From: Endomicrobiia bacterium
GTDB taxonomy: Bacteria; Elusimicrobiota; Endomicrobiia; DTEH01
Assembly: GCA_025060535.1 (NCBI GenBank)
Contig: JANXCA010000006.1
Span: forward strand, 1 to 49,520
Reading direction: 5' to 3'
Length of the DNA stretch: 49,520 bases
A program made the translations under genes and the position numbers. The notes beneath the pieces were generated by a model. That model was not told the DNA's origin. It saw nothing but the letters and a program-made list of their open reading frames with translations, and searched no databases. Below, in pieces: positions 47,067 to 49,520 of this stretch; the stretch's first letter is position 1; each line of letters opens with the position of its first letter.

Positions 47067-48002
47067 TTACTGTTTAGTTATTTTATACATATTTTCAATA
47101 GCTCTTAAAGCTTTAATCCTTATTTCTTCTTTAACTGTTATTTTTGGTTCTAAATTTTCTAAACAATATAAAACTTTATCAATGCTATTTTTTTTCATAT
47201 TAGGGCATACAGCGTATTCAGAGGCTGGAATAAAATTTTTTTCAGGAAATAATTTTTTTAATCTATAACACATTCCAATCTCTGTGCCAACTATAAATGT
47301 TTCCACCTCTAAATTTTGCCTCACATATCTTATCATCCCCGAAGTACCTACTATAACATCTGCTACATCTTGAACTTCTAAACTACATTCAGGATGAACC
47401 ATAACTTTAGATTGTGGATACTGTTGCTTTAATTTAATTATATCTTCTTTTATAATTTTTAAATGGGTAGGGCAATATCCATGCCATAGAATGATATTTT
47501 TTTTTGTCATTCTTTGTACATAACTACCCAAGTATTTATCTGGGACAAAAATTATCTTATCCGATGGTATCTTAGATACTACTTCTACAGCATTAGCTGA
47601 AGTACAACAATAATCTATCTCTGATTTTACTTCTGCTGAAGTATTTATATAACCTACGACTGGTATATCTGGATATCTTTTTTTCAAATTTAAAACATCC
47701 TCTCTCGTAATCATATTTGCTAAAGGACATCCTGATTCTAAATCAGGAAGTAGTATTACTTTTTGGGGTGACAATATGTATGCAGTTTCTGCCATAAAAT
47801 GAACACCACAAAATACTACTACCTTGTTTGACAATTCTTTAGCCTTTGTAGATAAGTCTAAAGAATCTCCCAAATAATCAGCTATATCTTGAACTTCAGA
47901 TAGTTGATAGTTATGAACAAGTATCACTGCATCTTTTTCTTTCTTTAGTGTATTTATTCTTTCTATAATTTGCTCACTCATATTAGTTTTATATAAGTTC
48001 AA
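47067..48002 (-). CDS. nadA: Quinolinate synthase
   Basis: VHNYQLSEVQDIADYLGDSL, VFCGVHFMAETAYIL, VHPECSLEV, GTEIGMCYRL, CPNMKK. Confidence 0.95.
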   Translation of the reverse strand: MNLYKTNMSEQIIERINTLKKEKDAVILVHNYQLSEVQDIADYLGDSLDLSTKAKELSNKVVVFCGVHFMAETAYILSPQKVILLPDLESGCPLANMITREDVLNLKKRYPDIPVVGYINTSAEVKSEIDYCCTSANAVEVVSKIPSDKIIFVPDKYLGSYVQRMTKKNIILWHGYCPTHLKIIKEDIIKLKQQYPQSKVMVHPECSLEVQDVADVIVGTSGMIRYVRQNLEVETFIVGTEIGMCYRLKKLFPEKNFIPASEYAVCPNMKKNSIDKVLYCLENLEPKITVKEEIRIKALRAIENMYKITKQ

Positions 48003-48888
48003 ATATAATACCGCTAAATAATGAAAACAGTATTATAGTAACTAAATATATACTAAAAACCTTCAATCCAAATTCTTTTTTTACAACCAAAAGAGTAGCA
48101 TAACTAGTAAGGGGGCCTAAAATTAACAAAACTAAAGAAGGTCCAATACTTAAACCCTGTTTATTTAAAGCATAAACCAAAGGGACAGATGCAGTAGAAC
48201 ATATATACATTAAAACACCAAATATTACTGAAAATAAATATCCATAAATTCCTTGTAAAAAATTTTCTACAAAAATTTTTATTATATTTAGACTACTAAT
48301 AAAACTTGCTAAAACTATTCCTATTAAAATCTCACCTCCAATTTCTTTTGGTAAATATATAAAAGCATATCTTAAAGATGAGAAAATTTTTTGTTTAAAT
48401 GTTTTTTTAGGTATATATTTAGACAAAAATTCCGTAGCTGTTGGAGGAAGTTTATCATCAACAAAACTCTGTTGTGTTTTATCTAAAAAATTCCCAATTA
48501 GACCTATCAAAAAACCTAAAATTATAACGCTTAAGCATAAATATAAAGTAAAGCTAACACCAAAAAATTTTAAAGTAATTAAAATTGAAGAAACAGAAGT
48601 TGCTGGAGTAGCAACTAAGAAAGCCAAGATATTTCCTAACCTAACCCCTTTTTGTCTAAACCCTACAGCCATTGGTAAACTCCCAATACAGCATATTGGA
48701 AGTATCATTCCAATGATTATTATTATAAACAATGTTAAATAATTTTTCTTAATTAAATATTTTTTTACAATATTTTCAGGAACTAACTCATAAAATATAC
48801 CGCTCAAAAGAAAACCTAAAACTAAAACCGGTAAGATTTCTAATCCATAATGCTTTAAATTTAATAGAAATTCCGTAATAAATTTCAT
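47989..48888 (-). CDS. Permease (DUF318/ArsP-like)
   Basis: GMILPICCIGSLPMAVGFRQKGVRLGNILAFLVATPATS; repeat-like second half; many TMs. Confidence 0.85.
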   Translation of the reverse strand: MKFITEFLLNLKHYGLEILPVLVLGFLLSGIFYELVPENIVKKYLIKKNYLTLFIIIIIGMILPICCIGSLPMAVGFRQKGVRLGNILAFLVATPATSVSSILITLKFFGVSFTLYLCLSVIILGFLIGLIGNFLDKTQQSFVDDKLPPTATEFLSKYIPKKTFKQKIFSSLRYAFIYLPKEIGGEILIGIVLASFISSLNIIKIFVENFLQGIYGYLFSVIFGVLMYICSTASVPLVYALNKQGLSIGPSLVLLILGPLTSYATLLVVKKEFGLKVFSIYLVTIILFSLFSGIIFELI

Positions 48889-48897
48889 TTTCTAATC

Positions 48898-49350
48898 CTA
48901 AATAAAATAAACTATATTGTTTTTTTTCTCGTGATATCTATTAACTAAATCTTCAAAACTTACATTATCTATCACCTCTTTAACTTTTTTTTCAATCTCT
49001 TGCCAGATAGAGATAAAAATACAAATATCCTTTCTACAATTCCTAGAAAATGATGTTTCAAAACATACTATAGGAAGTTTTTCACCCTCCAATTTTCTTA
49101 TGATATCTCCTAAAATTATCTCTTTTGGCTTCTTTGCTAAACATATTCCACCATTTACACCTTGTATTGTTTTAATATATCCTAATTTTTTCAATGCTAA
49201 AACAATCTGTTGTAAAAACTTATACGGAATACCACACTTTTTAGAAATATCTTTCATTTTTAAACAATGACTATTAAAATGTTTATAATAATCTAAAGAT
49301 AACTCAAACAGTAATCTCAAAGTATAATCAGTTTTTGCAGATATCTTCAT
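48898..49350 (-). CDS. Rrf2/IscR-like transcriptional regulator with three candidate Fe-S cysteines
   Basis: KTDYTLRLLFELS, PYKFLQQIVLALKKLGYIKTIQGVNGGICLAKKP, CFETSFSRNCRKDIC. Confidence 0.92.
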   Translation of the reverse strand: MKISAKTDYTLRLLFELSLDYYKHFNSHCLKMKDISKKCGIPYKFLQQIVLALKKLGYIKTIQGVNGGICLAKKPKEIILGDIIRKLEGEKLPIVCFETSFSRNCRKDICIFISIWQEIEKKVKEVIDNVSFEDLVNRYHEKKNNIVYFI

Positions 49351-49520
49351 TTAGTTAATTCTTTTAATAGTTTCCTATGAGATCCACATAATGAATCAAC
49401 AATATTAGTAAAACTATCAATTTTCTTTACCTGCTTGTAAACTTCTAAAAAATAATGATTGTCATAAATTAGACAAAATTTCTTTTTACAAAATTGTTCT
49501 CCAAAATAAATATAAAAGAT
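49347..49520 (-). CDS. C-terminal fragment of an unidentified protein (runs off window)
   Basis: Open frame ...YFGEQFCKKKFCLIYDNHYFLEVYKQVKKIDSFTNIVDSLCGSHRKLLKELTK*, whose TGA overlaps the Rrf2 ATG (ATGA). Confidence 0.55.
   Translation of the reverse strand: MFYIYFGEQFCKKKFCLIYDNHYFLEVYKQVKKIDSFTNIVDSLCGSHRKLLKELTK

Noticed and set aside
1-49520. CRISPR arrays, insertion sequences, prophage or toxin-antitoxin loci
   Set aside because: No regularly spaced repeats, transposase/integrase or phage proteins seen in the ORFs or gaps; content is core metabolism and housekeeping.

Overview
AT-rich, very gene-dense bacterial chromosomal window with no rRNA, CRISPR array or transposase that I could see. 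Genes lie in strand blocks: minus 1-11.2 kb, plus 11.3-12.4 kb, minus 12.4-20.9 kb, plus 21.0-29.4 kb, minus 29.4-49.5 kb. Recognisable modules: a partial Wzz-type polysaccharide chain-length protein; type IV pilus motors (pilT and two tandem pilB-like ATPases); coaD; a CCA/polyA nucleotidyltransferase; an oppBCDF-like transporter with no binding protein nearby; cinA, thpR, argF, thrB; a thiamine/heptose/acyltransferase run (thiC, plsC, thiE, stand-alone thiD2, hldE-C/rfaE2, gmhA); a nucleoside salvage operon (Memo-like, deoB, punA, pdp, a RecJ with an inserted DnaQ domain, mtnP, ispG); aroE, sugar-nucleotide dehydrogenase, ZIP, nitroreductase, dtd, sppA, a LOG-like protein; tRNA-Arg(ACG); ogt, argB, comEC, dnaE; and an Fe-S/NAD cluster (iscS, an IscU with a Cys-rich tail, a second cysteine-desulfurase-like protein, nadA, permease, Rrf2 regulator). 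The most interesting points are: (1) the second cysteine-desulfurase-like protein has Gln where the PLP-binding Lys should be but keeps the persulfide Cys loop, next to an IscU with a 10-Cys tail; (2) RecJ carries an intact DEDDh exonuclease inserted in its DHH core; (3) the ogt stop codon lies inside the 5' end of tRNA-Arg; (4) a 29-codon ORF containing a hairpin bridges recJ and mtnP with ATGA overlaps at both ends; (5) ComEC has a degenerate metallo-beta-lactamase centre. All calls come from reading translations and DNA by eye; no database search was run. The host lineage is not identified; a thermophilic or candidate-phylum Gram-negative is only a guess.
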